The notes under the pieces were generated by a model that saw nothing but the letters and a program-made list of their open reading frames with translations, ran no database searches and was not told the origin of the DNA. A stretch of 49,592 nucleotides of DNA from Pseudomonas brassicae (GTDB lineage Bacteria > Pseudomonadota > Gammaproteobacteria > Pseudomonadales > Pseudomonadaceae): positions 1-49,592 of the forward strand of contig NZ_JAAHBU010000152.1 of assembly GCF_010671725.1 (NCBI RefSeq), in the 5' to 3' direction. The position numbers and the translations under genes were made by a program. The stretch's first letter is position 1. Each line of letters starts with the position of its first letter. This document shows, piece after piece, positions 1-9,685 of the stretch.

Positions 1-8
1 CCAGGCAT

Positions 9-34
9 AAAAAAACCCGGCACAAGGCCGGGTT
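9..34 (-). terminator. Intrinsic terminator of the PA1571-type gene
   Basis: An 8-bp GC-rich stem (AACCCGGC/GCCGGGTT, loop ACAAG) is followed on the minus strand by a run of seven T. It lies just after the stop codon of the small minus-strand gene, so it should end that transcript. Confidence 0.85.
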
Positions 35-49
35 GATTGAATACGGGGC

Positions 50-220
50 TCAGTCTTTCTTGGCGAGCTCGACCCGGCTTTTTTCCAGGTCCTCGCAGGC
101 TTTCTTGATCATGTCTTCAGTGATCTCGATTTCCCTGCCCTGGGCATCGATGATCGACCCGCACGCCGGGTTCGGGTGGCCGGGTTGCTTCGCTTCGTTC
201 GTGCTGTTGTGCAAGGTCAT
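50..220 (-). CDS. PA1571 family small protein
   Basis: Protein of 56 residues with no known biochemical role. The composition is acidic in the C-terminal half, with a predicted helix around ITEDMIKKACEDLEKS and a GSIIDAQGREIEIT strand-like stretch. This resembles the Pseudomonas family named after PA1571. I chose the ATG at 220 because GGAGACAGGCA precedes it at good spacing; the frame stays open five codons further upstream without a better signal. It is transcribed alone, divergent from the ABC exporter, and ends at a strong terminator. No signal peptide or membrane segment is visible. Family call from memory of similar proteins; function unknown. Confidence 0.75.
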   Translation of the reverse strand: MTLHNSTNEAKQPGHPNPACGSIIDAQGREIEITEDMIKKACEDLEKSRVELAKKD

Positions 221-435
221 TGCCTGTCTCCTCATCAGGTTTCGCGCTCAGACTAGATCTGCGACATGACCGCTCAGTGACAGTTCCATCGACGATCCGT
301 GACGGTTCCCACTCCACCAGAAAGCAGGACAATTCGCAGCGCCACTTTAGAACTAAACGCTCTAGCGACTGCTGCGCATGCTCTGCGCCGGGCTGGTGTA
401 GGCTGTAGCCATCTGTGAATCAACGAAAGCGCCCT

Positions 436-2198
436 ATGCCCAGCCTCCTGTCCTCCCGCCAACGCAGGCCCTGCAACTGGCCTGGCGTTTCATTCGACCC
501 TACCGCAGGCAGGCCCTGGCCGCGCTGCTGGCGCTGGTGGTCACCGCCGGCATCACGCTGTCGATGGGGCAGGGCATTCGCCTGCTGGTCGACCAGGGTT
601 TCATGACCCAGTCACCGCACCTGCTCAACCAGTCCATCGGCCTGTTCATGCTGCTGGTGGTGGCGCTGGCGATAGGTACCTTCAGCCGCTTCTACCTGGT
701 GTCCTGGATTGGCGAGCGCTGCGTGGCGGATATTCGCCAGCAGGTATTCGATCACCTGGTGTACCTGCACCCAGGCTTTTTCGAGCGCAACCGCAGCTCG
801 GAAATCCAGTCGCGCCTGACCGCCGATACCACCTTGCTGCAATCGGTGATCGGTTCGTCGCTGTCGTTGTTCCTGCGCAATGCGCTGATGGTGCTGGGCG
901 GCATCGTGCTGTTGTTCGTCACCAACCCCAAGCTCACCAGCATCGTGGTGCTGGCCTTGCCACTGGTGCTGGCGCCGATCCTGATCTTTGGCCGGCGCGT
1001 GCGCAGCCTGTCACGCCAGAGCCAGGACCGTATCGCTGACGTCGGCAGCTATGTGGCCGAGACCCTCAGCCAGATCAAGACGGTACAGGCCTACAACCAC
1101 CAGGCCCGTGACCAGCAGCGCTTCGGCCTGACGGTGGAGGCGGCCTTCACCACGGCCCGCCAGCGCATCGTGCAGCGCGCCTGGCTGATCACCCTGGTGA
1201 TCGTGCTGGTGCTGGGTGCGGTGGGGGTGATGTTGTGGGTAGGCGGGATGGATGTGATCGCCGGGCGCATTTCCGGTGGCGAGCTGGCGGCGTTTGTCTT
1301 CTACAGCCTGATCGTCGGCAGCGCCTTCGGCACCTTGAGCGAGGTGATCGGCGAATTGCAGCGCGCGGCCGGGGCGGCCGAGCGGATTGCCGAACTGCTG
1401 GCGGCGCGCAGCGAGATCCATGCGCCCGTGACGGAGCTGGAGCGCCTGCCGGCGCGGGTCAGCGGTCGCCTGGAGCTGCAGGATGTGCATTTCGCCTACC
1501 CGTCGCGGCCTACGCCGGCCGCCATCGACGGCTTGAGCCTGAGTGTGATGCCGGGCGAAACGCTGGCGCTGGTCGGGCCTTCCGGCGCGGGCAAGTCGAC
1601 CTTGTTCGACCTGCTGCTGCGCTTCTACGACCCGCAGCAGGGGCAGATCCTGCTGGACGGCCAGGCGCTGACCCGGCTCGACCCGCAGGACCTGCGTCGC
1701 CACTTCGCGCTGGTGGCGCAGAGCCCGGCGCTGTTCTACGGCAGCGTCGAAGACAACATTCGCTACGGCCGTGCCGAGGCCAGCAGCGCCGAGGTGGAGG
1801 CCGCTGCGCGCAGTGCGCACGCGCATGAATTCATCCTGCAACTGCCGCAGGGTTACCAGACCCACCTGGGCGATGCCGGGCTGGGCTTGTCCGGTGGGCA
1901 GCGCCAGCGCCTGGCGATTGCCCGGGCGCTGCTGGTGGATGCACCAATCCTGTTGCTGGACGAAGCCACCAGTGCCCTCGATGCGCAGAGCGAGCACCTC
2001 ATTCAACAGGCTTTGCCTGCCCTGATGGCCGGGCGTACCACGCTGGTCATCGCGCATCGGCTGGCCACCGTGCAGCATGCCGACCGGATCGCGGTGATCG
2101 ACCAGGGGCGCGTGGTGGCGGTCGGTACTCACCGCCAGCTGATTGCCGAAAACCCGTTGTACGCGCGCCTGGCGGCCCTGCAGTTCACGGCGGCATGA
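436..2198 (+). CDS. MsbA-like ABC exporter, half transporter (frameshift near start)
   Basis: Six-TM exporter domain followed by an ATPase domain. Walker A is GPSGAGKST, the signature LSGGQRQRLAIARA and Walker B ILLLDEATSALD, so the ATPase looks complete. Such half transporters work as inner-membrane homodimers exporting lipids or hydrophobic compounds; the substrate cannot be read here. The frame with the conserved protein is open upstream of 537 but has no start codon. The ATG at 436 reads MPSLLSSRQRR in another frame, and adding one G at about 469 joins it to ALQLAWRFIRPYR, giving 587 residues, a normal family length. As written, translation would need a GTG at 537 and would lose part of TM1. 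Likely a one-base deletion (real or sequencing). Confidence 0.85.
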
Positions 2199-2199
2199 A

Positions 2200-2232
2200 G
2201 GAAATGTGACAGGATTTGTGCGGCTGTCACAT
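2200..2232. repeat. Perfect 11-bp inverted repeat after the ABC exporter
   Basis: AAATGTGACAG at 2200-2210 and its exact reverse complement CTGTCACATTT at 2222-2232 are separated by 11 bases. It begins two bases after the exporter stop codon. It could fold as an RNA hairpin ending in TTT or be an operator for the downstream chemoreceptor gene. The spacing does not fit a CRP/Vfr site. Confidence 0.6.
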
Positions 2233-2292
2233 TTCTGTAGCAATGCCCTGAGACTATCGGATCAGCTGTTGCGTAATGCTCAATGCAGGTTG

Positions 2293-2322
2293 GCTGCCAT
2301 CGCTCGATGGCAGCTTTTTTTT
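2293..2322 (+). terminator. Intrinsic terminator between exporter and chemoreceptor
   Basis: Stem GCTGCCATCG/CGATGGCAGC followed directly by eight T (2315-2322). It should end the exporter transcript, so the chemoreceptor needs its own promoter or reads through. Confidence 0.9.
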
Positions 2323-2409
2323 GCCCGGTGAACGAGGACAAGGACGTCTTTGACTGGTGACACCTGGCGGTCGCCAGTTCCCCTATCCCTTGTTCCGAGA
2401 TCCTTTCTG

Positions 2410-4035
2410 ATGTCTCTGCGTAAATCCTTGCGACTGCAAATTCTTGCCCTGCTGGGCGGCAGCCTGTTGGCGATGCTGCTGATTGCCCTGGTGTGCTTCC
2501 AGTTCCTCTCGGCCAGTGTGCGCGGCTACGGCCAACTGGTCGAAGGGCCGCTGCAGGCTTCGCAACTGATCGACGAGGCCAACCTGCAATTCAAGGTACA
2601 GGTACAGGAATGGAAGAACGTGCTGCTGCGCGGCAAGCAGCCCGCCGAGATGGACAAGTACTGGCAGCAGTTCAGCGCCCGCGAGCAGCAGGTACAGGCG
2701 CTGTTGGCGCAACTGGTGCGTGACAACGGCGCGGATGCTGCGCTGCAGGCGCGACTGCAGACCCTCAAGGACAGCCATGCACAACTGGGCAGCGCCTATG
2801 CCCGCGGGCGCGATGCGTTCGTGGCCGCCGGGGCCGACCCGGCGGTGGGGGATCAGGCGGTCAAAGGCGTGGACCGTGCCACCAGCGAGCAAATGAGCGA
2901 GCTGGTCAGCCAGTTGCGCGCCGATGCCCAGGTCCAGGCTGCCGCCATCAGCGACAGTGCCCAGCGTACGGTATGGCTGGGCTTGCTGGTGATGCTCGGC
3001 TCGGCGCTGGGCATTGCGCTGTTCAGCCTGTGGCTGGTCAACCGCAGCCTGATCGAGCCGATCCGCGGCCTGATCGAGTATGTCGCGCACCTCAGCCAGG
3101 GCCGCTTCGATGCCCGTGTGGCCAGCGACCGGCAGGACGAGCTCGGACGCCTGGCGGTGGCGGCCAACACCCTGCGTGATTTTCTCGCGGACACGGTGGG
3201 GCGCCTGCAGGGCAATGCCGCTGAGCTGGATACGGCCAGTGGTGAGCTGCGCAGCCTTGCGGCCGGCATGGCGCGGGGTACCGAAGACCAGTTCCAGCGC
3301 ACCGATCAGGTGGCGACGGCGATGCACGAAATGTCTGCCACGGCCCAGGAGGTTGCCCGGCATGCCGCGGATGCCGCCCGCGCCGCCGATGACGCCGACC
3401 ACAGTGCCCAGGCCGGCGAGCAGGTGATGCAGGCAACCATTGCCACCATCGACGCGGCCAATCAGGAAATTGCCGGCACGGCGGCGGTGATCCGCCATCT
3501 GGAGCAGGACAGTGCACGTATCGGCAAGGTGCTGGAGGTGATCCGCGCGATTGCCGAGCAGACCAACCTGCTGGCACTCAATGCGGCGATCGAGGCGGCG
3601 CGTGCCGGCGAGGCCGGGCGCGGCTTTGCGGTGGTGGCCGACGAGGTGCGCAATCTGGCCCAGCGTACCGCGGCGTCGATCGCCGAAATCAACCAGATCA
3701 TCAGCGCCGTGCAGTCCGGTGCGGTCGAGGCGGTCAAGGCCATCGAAAGCGGCCAGGCGCGCAGTGAGGAAGGGGCCGAACAGGTTCAGCGCGCGGGCCA
3801 GATGTTGCAGCGCATCACCCATGCGGTGGAGGCGATCCGCGACATGAACCGCCAGATCGCCACGGCCGCCGAAGAGCAGACCAGTGTGGCCGAAGACATT
3901 TCGCGCAACCTGGTCGAGATCACCCGCATCGCCACCAGCAACCAGTCTGCCGTGCAGCGCACTGAACAGGCGGGGCATCGCCTGCACGACCTGTCGGGGC
4001 AGTTGGGCGAAGTGACGGCGCGGCTCAAGGCCTGA
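2410..4035 (+). CDS. Methyl-accepting chemotaxis protein
   Basis: Chemoreceptor of 541 residues. TM1 lies at about residues 11-31 and TM2 at about 190-213 ([17 protein letters not shown]), enclosing a ~160-residue periplasmic helical ligand domain of four-helix-bundle size with no PAS or Cache signs. HAMP follows at about 213-265, then a signalling domain with the hairpin tip [20 protein letters not shown]. It couples ligand binding to CheA/CheW at the cell pole. No CheR-binding pentapeptide is present at the C-terminus. Start set at the ATG at 2410 because the hydrophobic signal anchor begins there; the ribosome site is weak. The ligand cannot be predicted. It stands alone, with an inverted repeat after the stop. 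Confidence 0.93.
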   Translation: MSLRKSLRLQILALLGGSLLAMLLIALVCFQFLSASVRGYGQLVEGPLQASQLIDEANLQFKVQVQEWKNVLLRGKQPAEMDKYWQQFSAREQQVQALLAQLVRDNGADAALQARLQTLKDSHAQLGSAYARGRDAFVAAGADPAVGDQAVKGVDRATSEQMSELVSQLRADAQVQAAAISDSAQRTVWLGLLVMLGSALGIALFSLWLVNRSLIEPIRGLIEYVAHLSQGRFDARVASDRQDELGRLAVAANTLRDFLADTVGRLQGNAAELDTASGELRSLAAGMARGTEDQFQRTDQVATAMHEMSATAQEVARHAADAARAADDADHSAQAGEQVMQATIATIDAANQEIAGTAAVIRHLEQDSARIGKVLEVIRAIAEQTNLLALNAAIEAARAGEAGRGFAVVADEVRNLAQRTAASIAEINQIISAVQSGAVEAVKAIESGQARSEEGAEQVQRAGQMLQRITHAVEAIRDMNRQIATAAEEQTSVAEDISRNLVEITRIATSNQSAVQRTEQAGHRLHDLSGQLGEVTARLKA

Positions 4036-4042
4036 TGGGGGA

Positions 4043-4086
4043 AATCCGCCACATGCTGGCACTGCAGCCTGGCAATGTGGCGGATT
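4043..4086. repeat. 12-bp inverted repeat 3' of the chemoreceptor
   Basis: AATCCGCCACAT (4043-4054) and ATGTGGCGGATT (4075-4086) are exact reverse complements around a 20-base loop, eight bases after the stop codon. There is no T-run, so it may be a transcript-end or Rho-dependent stabilising hairpin. Confidence 0.55.
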
Positions 4087-4400
4087 GTCGCCAGAAAAAC
4101 CGCTAAAGATGGGGTGCGACCACACGTCCTAGCTATTAGCCGTTGGTCTTGATGAAGTTGGCCCGTTTCATGCTTAAGGCGACCCAGGCTTAAGCCTTGC
4201 AAGATACCCAGGGTTGCCACGGCAGCCACGGCGTTACGACCGTTCCCCCCCGCTACAACGATACCCCAGCCGCCAGCCAGGCCATTGCCTGGGCGTCACG
4301 CGCAACAGGCGTGGCCAGCGCGAGCAGAACCATAAGAGACGGGCGTGCATTCAGGGCGTGGCGGTCATTGCCAACTACTTCACTTCAATTGGATTGAACT
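4087..4400. other. Intergenic region before mqo, with a 12-bp palindrome
   Basis: No believable gene: the open frames here lack ribosome sites and show no family resemblance. It contains the perfect palindrome AGGCTTAAGCCT at 4186-4197, preceded by a second GCTTAAG at 4172-4178, a possible operator for mqo. I could not place a convincing promoter. Confidence 0.5.
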
Positions 4401-5990
4401 ATGAAAAAAATCCTGCTGACGCTCCTGTGCCTGAGCGTCGTTGGCTGCTCCAAGCCCGGTGAACCGGAAAAAACCGTCGACGTCCTGCTGATCGGCGGCG
4501 GCATCATGAGCGCAAGTCTGGGGACCTACCTCAACGAGCTGGAGCCTGAATGGTCCATTGACGTCTACGAGCGCATGGACAAGGTTGCCGAAGAAAGCTC
4601 CAACGCCTGGAACAACGCCGGTACCGGCCACTCCGCCTTCTGCGAGCTGAACTACACCAGCGAAGCCGCTGACGGCAGCATGGACATCAGCAAGGCGGTG
4701 GGCGTCAACGAACAGTTCGAGATCTCCAAGCAGTTCTGGGCGTACCAGGTCGAGCAGAAGGTGCTGAACAACCCGACGTCGTTCATCAACAACGTGCCGC
4801 ACATGAGCTTTGTGTGGGGCGACAAGAACGTCGAGTTCCTCAAGAAACGCCACGCCGCCCTGCAACACAGCTCGCTGTTTCGCGGCATGGAGTACTCCGA
4901 AGACCACGCGCAGATCCAGAAGTGGGTGCCGATCGTGATGGAAGGCCGTGCCGCCGACCAGAAGATCGCCGCCACCCGCATGCCGATTGGCACCGACGTG
5001 AACTTTGGCGAAATCACCCGCCAGCTGTTCGCTTCGCTGACAAAGCACGACAACGTCAAGCTGCACACCTCGCACGAAGTGCGTGACATCGTGCGCAATG
5101 CCGACAGCACCTGGACCGTGGTGGTCGCCGACCTCGCCAACAAAGGCGTCGAGTCCAGCGTCAAGGCCAAGTTCGTGTTCATCGGTGCCGGGGGTGGCGC
5201 GCTCAAGCTGCTGCAGAAGTCCGGTATCCCTGAAGCAGACGGCTATGCCGGTTTCCCGGTGGGCGGCCAGTTCCTGATGACCGATAACCAGGACATCGTC
5301 AAGCGCCACAAGGCCAAGCTGTATGGCAAGGCGTCGGTCGGCGCGCCGCCGATGTCGGTGCCGCACCTGGACACCCGTGTCATCGATGGCAAGGAAGTGC
5401 TGCTGTTCGGCCCGTTCGCGACCTTCTCCACCAAGTTCCTGAAAAACGGCTCGTTGCTGGACATGTTCTCGGCACTGACCACCCACAACATCATGCCGAT
5501 GACCCATGCCGGTATCGACAACATCGACCTGAGCACCTACCTGATGGGCCAGTTGATGCTGAGCTTCGAAGACCGCATGCATAACCTGCGCGAGTACTTC
5601 CCGAACGCCAAGAACGAAGACTGGAAGCTGCTGCAGGCCGGCCAGCGCGTTCAAGTGATCAAGAAAGACCCTGTGCACGGTGGCATCCTGCAGTTCGGTA
5701 CCGAGGTCGTGGCTGCGCAGGACGGCACCATCGCCGCGCTGCTGGGCGCATCGCCAGGTGCCTCGACGGCGGCACCGATCATGCTGACCGTGCTGGAAAA
5801 GACCTTCAAGGATCGCATCAAGACCCCTGAGTGGCAGGCCAAGCTGAAAGAGATCGTGCCGACCTACGGCCAGAAGCTCAACAACAACATTGAGCTGACC
5901 AACAAGACCCGTGAGTGGAGCAGCTCGCGTCTGAACCTGCTGTTCGTGCCGGTGCTGCCGGACGAGACCGCGGTGGCGGTGTCGCAGTAA
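4401..5990 (+). CDS. mqo: Malate:quinone oxidoreductase with lipoprotein-type leader
   Basis: FAD enzyme of 529 residues oxidising malate to oxaloacetate and passing electrons to quinone. The dinucleotide-binding motif [16 protein letters not shown] sits at about 27-42, and typical Mqo blocks follow ([47 protein letters not shown] near the C-terminus). The N-terminus has a short hydrophobic leader ending VVGC (Cys16), a good lipobox, which predicts membrane anchoring by acylation. Other Pseudomonas Mqo paralogues also carry leaders, so this is unusual rather than unique. ATG at 4401 with a weak ribosome site. It is monocistronic between a long leader region and strong hairpins. The codon pattern matches its neighbours. 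Confidence 0.95.
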   Translation: MKKILLTLLCLSVVGCSKPGEPEKTVDVLLIGGGIMSASLGTYLNELEPEWSIDVYERMDKVAEESSNAWNNAGTGHSAFCELNYTSEAADGSMDISKAVGVNEQFEISKQFWAYQVEQKVLNNPTSFINNVPHMSFVWGDKNVEFLKKRHAALQHSSLFRGMEYSEDHAQIQKWVPIVMEGRAADQKIAATRMPIGTDVNFGEITRQLFASLTKHDNVKLHTSHEVRDIVRNADSTWTVVVADLANKGVESSVKAKFVFIGAGGGALKLLQKSGIPEADGYAGFPVGGQFLMTDNQDIVKRHKAKLYGKASVGAPPMSVPHLDTRVIDGKEVLLFGPFATFSTKFLKNGSLLDMFSALTTHNIMPMTHAGIDNIDLSTYLMGQLMLSFEDRMHNLREYFPNAKNEDWKLLQAGQRVQVIKKDPVHGGILQFGTEVVAAQDGTIAALLGASPGASTAAPIMLTVLEKTFKDRIKTPEWQAKLKEIVPTYGQKLNNNIELTNKTREWSSSRLNLLFVPVLPDETAVAVSQ

Positions 5991-6012
5991 CGCCAGGTTC
6001 ATCCCTCGCGGC

Positions 6013-6043
6013 TCAGGCCTGCGCCCGCTAAGCGCAGGCCTGA
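6013..6043 (+). terminator. Strong hairpin after mqo
   Basis: Perfect 12-bp arms TCAGGCCTGCGC and GCGCAGGCCTGA with a 7-base loop, 23 bases after the mqo stop. It lacks a T-run of its own, and the T-rich hairpin 20 bases later probably completes termination. Confidence 0.6.
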
Positions 6044-6062
6044 CCGTGGCAGCACCCGCCAG

Positions 6063-6099
6063 AAACCACAAAGCCCGCGCATGCGGCTTTGTGGTTTTT
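6063..6099. terminator. Bidirectional terminator between mqo and tRNA-Pro
   Basis: 13-bp arms AAACCACAAAGCC/GGCTTTGTGGTTT flank GCGCATGC-type loop bases. T-runs lie on both sides (five T on plus, three on minus), which suits ending both mqo and the convergent tRNA transcript. Confidence 0.85.
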
Positions 6100-6106
6100 G
6101 CCAAGC

Positions 6107-6183
6107 TGGTCGGAGAGACAGGATTCGAACCTGCGGCCTTCTCGTCCCGAACGAGACGCGCTACCTGGCTGCGCTACACTCCG
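6107..6183 (-). tRNA. tRNA-Pro (anticodon CGG)
   Basis: 77-nt cloverleaf with encoded CCA. Acceptor CGGAGTG pairs with CTCTCCG with one U6-U67 mismatch. D stem is GCGC/GCGC; anticodon stem TCTCG/CGAGA with loop TTCGGGA, so the anticodon is CGG, reading CCG codons. T arm is GCAGG-TTCGAAT-CCTGT. CCG is a common proline codon in this GC-rich genome. Confidence 0.95.
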
Positions 6184-6192
6184 CTAACAAAA

Positions 6193-6220
6193 AGTCTACT
6201 CACAAATCCTCGTTCGGCAA
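6193..6220 (-). promoter_or_regulatory. Candidate sigma70 promoter of tRNA-Pro
   Basis: On the minus strand, TTGCCG (-35) and TAGACT (-10) are 16 bases apart, and the -10 ends about nine bases before the mature tRNA 5' end, a normal distance for a tRNA gene. Confidence 0.6.
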
Positions 6221-6261
6221 GCCTCTGCTCGTCGCCTGATGCCTGCCGGGCCGGGTGGCCG

Positions 6262-6483
6262 TTACAGCTCCTTGACGGTGCGGATCTGGTCCTTGTTGAT
6301 GCGGGTATTCTTGCCATCGAGTTGTTCGAACTCGTAGAAGCCCGAGTCATCGTCGTATTTGGGGGTGTCGACGGCCTGGATCTCACGCCCGTCATTGAGC
6401 GTGATCACGGTAGGCGACGCACACCCGGCCAGGGTGCCCAGGCCCAGGGCCAGCAGGAAGGCGGGGAGGGTCCGTTGAATCAT
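6262..6483 (-). CDS. YgdI/YgdR-type small lipoprotein
   Basis: 73-residue predicted outer- or inner-membrane lipoprotein. The signal peptide ends in LAGC with the acylated Cys21. The mature part is a ~50-residue SH3-like/DUF903 fold (ITLNDGREIQAVDTPKYDDDSGFYEFEQLDGK), ending IRTVKEL. E. coli homologues are YgdI and YgdR; their role is not settled. The ATG at 6483 is preceded by GGAGAAAGCAC. It is monocistronic and divergent from moaB. Confidence 0.88.
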   Translation of the reverse strand: MIQRTLPAFLLALGLGTLAGCASPTVITLNDGREIQAVDTPKYDDDSGFYEFEQLDGKNTRINKDQIRTVKEL

Positions 6484-6683
6484 GTGCTTTCTCCGATCAG
6501 GGGGACGTTTGCGGTTAATGTGTGTGAGACGCGCCAGGTCGCGGCAAGTTCCTTGCAACTTGAGCATAGCGGCTGAACACCGGCATTGACCGGGAACAAT
6601 GCCAGGCGCCGCAGGCGGGCGGGGTGGCAAAGGCCTGTGATATAACACCGTCCATTCCTCCCCTGTTATGGATGCAAGGCCCC

Positions 6684-7223
6684 ATGAAAGCCAAGGCTGA
6701 TGTACCGTTCGTGCCGCTCAACATTGCCGTGCTGACCGTCAGCGATACCCGTACCCTGCAAACCGACACCTCTGGCCAGGTCTTCGTCGATCGCCTGAGC
6801 GACGCCGGCCACGCCTTGGCCGCACGCGTGCTGCTCAAGGACGACCTCTACAAGATCCGCGCCCAGGTCGCCAACTGGATCGCCGACGAACAGGTGCAGG
6901 TGGTGCTGATCACCGGCGGTACCGGTTTCACTGGCCGCGACAGCACCCCCGAGGCGGTCGCCTGCCTGCTCGACAAGCAGGTCGATGGCTTTGGCGAACT
7001 GTTCCGCCATATTTCCCTGGCCGATATCGGCACCTCCACCGTGCAGTCGCGAGCCCTGGCCGGCCTGGCCAACGGTACGCTGGTGTGCTGCCTGCCCGGT
7101 TCGACCAATGCGGTGCGTACCGGCTGGGACGGGATTCTTGCCGAGCAGTTGGATGCACGTCATCGCCCCTGCAATTTCGTCGCCCACCTCAAGCAAGCCG
7201 CTGCGTGTGAAAGCCGTGGCTGA
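6684..7223 (+). CDS. moaB: Molybdenum cofactor biosynthesis protein MoaB
   Basis: 179-residue member of the MoaB/Mog fold that binds or adenylates molybdopterin. The fold starts at LNIAVLTVSDTRTL and contains the family signature VLITGGTGFTGRDSTPEA (about residues 75-92) and the later substrate loop CCLPGSTNAVRTGWDGIL. In bacteria MoaB is close to MogA, which adenylates molybdopterin before MoeA inserts molybdate. The ATG at 6684 has AAGG nine bases upstream. Its 3' end overlaps the moeA start, so the two are translationally coupled in one operon. Confidence 0.93.
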   Translation: MKAKADVPFVPLNIAVLTVSDTRTLQTDTSGQVFVDRLSDAGHALAARVLLKDDLYKIRAQVANWIADEQVQVVLITGGTGFTGRDSTPEAVACLLDKQVDGFGELFRHISLADIGTSTVQSRALAGLANGTLVCCLPGSTNAVRTGWDGILAEQLDARHRPCNFVAHLKQAAACESRG

Positions 7224-8432
7224 GCCTGGCGTAGCACAGCCGCTACTGCCGGTGGAACAGGCGCTGGAACGCCTGCTGGCGCTGGCCGACGCCGCCCCCA
7301 TCCGCGACTGTGAAAGCGTGCCGCTGGCCAAGGCCGGGGGGCGGGTATTGGCCGAGGCGCTGGTCGCCGGCCTCGATCTGCCGCCGTGGCCCAACAGTGC
7401 CATGGACGGTTACGCGTTGCGCCTGGCCGACTGGCAGGGCGAGCCGCTGGTGGTCAGCCAGCGGATCCTCGCCGGGCATGCACCGGCGCCGCTGCAGCCT
7501 GGCACCTGTGCACGCATCTTCACCGGTGCGCCGTTGCCGGCCGGGGCCGACTGCGTCGAGATGCAAGAGAACGCCCAGGTGCTGGACGATCAGCGCGTGC
7601 GTTTCACCGAGCCACTGCGCCTTGAGCAGAATGTGCGCCCACAGGGCCAGGAAACCGCGCGGGTGAAACGGTGCTGGACGCCGGCACGCGGCTCGGGCCG
7701 ATCGAGCTGGGGCTGGCGGCCTCGCTGGGATGTGCGGTGCTTTCGGTGGTGCGCAAAGTGCGTGTGGCGGTGTTGTCGACCGGCGACGAACTGGTCGAGC
7801 CGGGCCTGCCGCTGGGGCCGGGGCAGATCTACAACAGCAACCGCCGCCTGCTGCTCAGCTGGTTGCAGCGCCTTGGCTGCGAGGTGGTGGACGCCGGCAT
7901 TCTGCCGGACGATCTGACGCTGACCCGCGAGCGCCTGGGGCAGCTCAACGATGTCGACCTGATCTTGTCCACCGGCGGGGTGTCGGTGGGTGAGGCCGAC
8001 TACCTGGGCATCGCCCTGCGCGAAGCGGGCGAGCTGGCGCTGTGGAAGCTGGCGATCAAACCGGGCAAGCCGCTGACGTTCGGGCATTTTCGCGGGGTGC
8101 CGGTGATCGGTTTGCCCGGCAATCCGGCCTCGACGCTGGTCACCTTCGGCTTGCTGACGCGTCCGTACCTGCTGCGCCGTCAGGGTGTGCAGGATGTCGC
8201 GCCGCTGCAGTTCAGCGTGCCGGCCGGGTTCGACTGGCCAAAGCCGGGCAACCGTCGCGAGTACCTGCGTGGGCGCATGGAGCATGGCCAGGCGCTGATC
8301 TACAAGAACCAGAGCTCGGGTGTACTGCGCAGCGCCGCCTGGGCCGAAGGCCTGGTGCAGGTGCGCGAAGGCACCGCGCCAGGCAAGGGCGACAGCGTGC
8401 AGTTCATTCCGCTCAGCGAGCTACTCGGCTGA
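7207..8432 (+). pseudogene. moeA: Molybdopterin molybdenumtransferase MoeA (frameshifted)
   Basis: MoeA inserts molybdate into adenylated molybdopterin. The first part reads VEQALERLLALA, AGLDLPPWPNSAMDGYALR and RIFTGAPLPAGADCVEMQE. The frame then breaks at the GGG at 7661-7663. Adding one G restores ETARGETVLDAGTRLGPIELG and the rest: VAVLSTGDELVEPG, ILSTGGVSVGEADY, KPGKPLTFG, GLPGNPASTLVTF and the C-terminal beta barrel. Repaired length is about 408 residues, normal for MoeA. The start is uncertain: GTG at 7207 or GTG at 7216, both inside moaB. The stop overlaps the convergent glycosyltransferase by 12 bases. As written, the protein would lose its catalytic C-terminal half. A lost base in a G-run is the likeliest cause. 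Confidence 0.9.
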
Positions 8433-9663
8433 TGGCAGCAGGCCTGCGCTGGCACGGTTGTCGCCCAGCGGCACCTGTGCGGCCAGGCGTGCATGCACGC
8501 TCTCCAACTGCGCAGCGGCCAGGCTCCAGTCATGCTGCTCACGCACAAACTGGCGTGCGGCGTGTGACAGTTGCTGCATGCGCAGGGGGTGGCTCAGCAG
8601 GCGCGTGATGATCATGGCCAGCTCGTCGGCATCATCCCCCGCCAGGTAATGCTCGCCATTGCGTACGGCCAGCCCGGACACGCCCTGCGCGGTGGTCACC
8701 ACCGGCAAGCCGGCGGCCATGGCCTCGAGCAGCTTGATCTTGCAGCCCCCGGCATGGCGCAGGGGTGCAAAGAACAGCGCGCAATGGCGCTGCAGCTCAC
8801 GCAGGTCGGGCAGGTAGCCGATCCATTCGATGCGCGGGTCGTTCCAGCGCAGCTTCCAGTGGGCCGGCAGGGCATGCCCGACCACCGCCAGGCGCACCGC
8901 AGGGTTGTGTGACCAGACGTGGGGAAGTATGTCCTCCAGTGCCCACTCCAGCGCCTCCAGGTTGGCCCCATACTCGAAATTGCCGACAAACAGCAGGCGC
9001 TGGCTGTGCGCGCAGGGGTTGATGTGCTGGTAGTGTTCGGCGTCTACGCCATTGATCACCACCGTGGCCGTGCGTCCGGTAAGGCGACCGATCTGTTCGG
9101 CATCGCAGGGGCTGACCGCGACCACCTCGCTGGCCTGGCGCAGCACCCGTGATTCCCAGCGCCGATAGCGCCAGCGGTCGAAGCTGTTGAACGGGCGCAG
9201 CCACAGCGGCAGGCGGTCCTGACAGACGGCACCGCCCACCGACTCGACATGATGCTCACTGACCATGAACGCAGGCCGCTGGCCTGCAGTGCCTTCTCGA
9301 AGGGTTGGAAGCTGTAGCTGTGTTCGATCTGGATCACGTCCCACGGTTCGCGCAGCAGGCCTTCGAAGCAATGGCGCAGGTGCGGCGCCAGGCCGTTGAT
9401 GCTGGCCGCATCGGGTAGCTGACATACAGCGCGGCCAGCAGGTTTAGCGGGCTGTGCAAGGGCCTTCGCGGCAACACGATGAGGCGCTCTACCCAGGGCT
9501 CGAGTGCCTGGCGGGCGGCGTCGCCAAGGGGCTCCTTCGATTGCGTCAGCAGCGTGATCCGATGCCCGCGCTGGGCCAGGCCGCGCAGCAGGTGATATTG
9601 CCGGGTTTTGCTGCCGCTGGTGGTAGGCCAGGGCAGGTAGGGCAGTGTCCAGAGTACGCGCAT
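8421..9663 (-). pseudogene. GT4-family glycosyltransferase (two frameshifts)
   Basis: Repaired protein of about 414 residues with GT-B fold. The N-terminal half is MRVLWTLPYLPWPTTSGSKT then RGHRITLLTQSK. The C-terminal donor-binding half is LLFVGNFEYGANLEALEWAL, APLRHAGGCKIKLLEAMAAG, LPVVTTAQGVSGL. It would transfer a sugar onto a growing polysaccharide or lipid carrier. One base is missing at the GGG at 9413-9415 (after ALYVSYP, before AASINGLAPH) and one near 9270 (after QASGL, before FMVSEHHVES). ATG at 9663 is preceded by AGAGGAAATGG. It lies 69 bases downstream of the GDP-mannose gene on the same strand, suggesting mannosyl transfer, which is inference. As written it would make a ~109-residue truncated product. 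Confidence 0.85.
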
Positions 9664-9685
9664 GAGCCATTTCCTCTCTTGCCCC

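Noticed and set aside
371..386. 16-base CTGCTGCGCATGCTCT repeated near 14331
   Set aside because: One chance 16-mer match is not surprising at this length, and there is no shared context.
2203..2230. CRP/Vfr-type site TGTGA...TCACA
   Set aside because: The half sites are separated by about 18 bases instead of six.
1011..2243. Long minus-strand frame of 410 codons over the ABC exporter
   Set aside because: Shadow of the high-GC coding frame; Gln/Arg/His-rich, no motif, no ribosome site.
4197..4462. Small plus-strand frames before mqo
   Set aside because: No ribosome site or family resemblance; composition looks non-coding.
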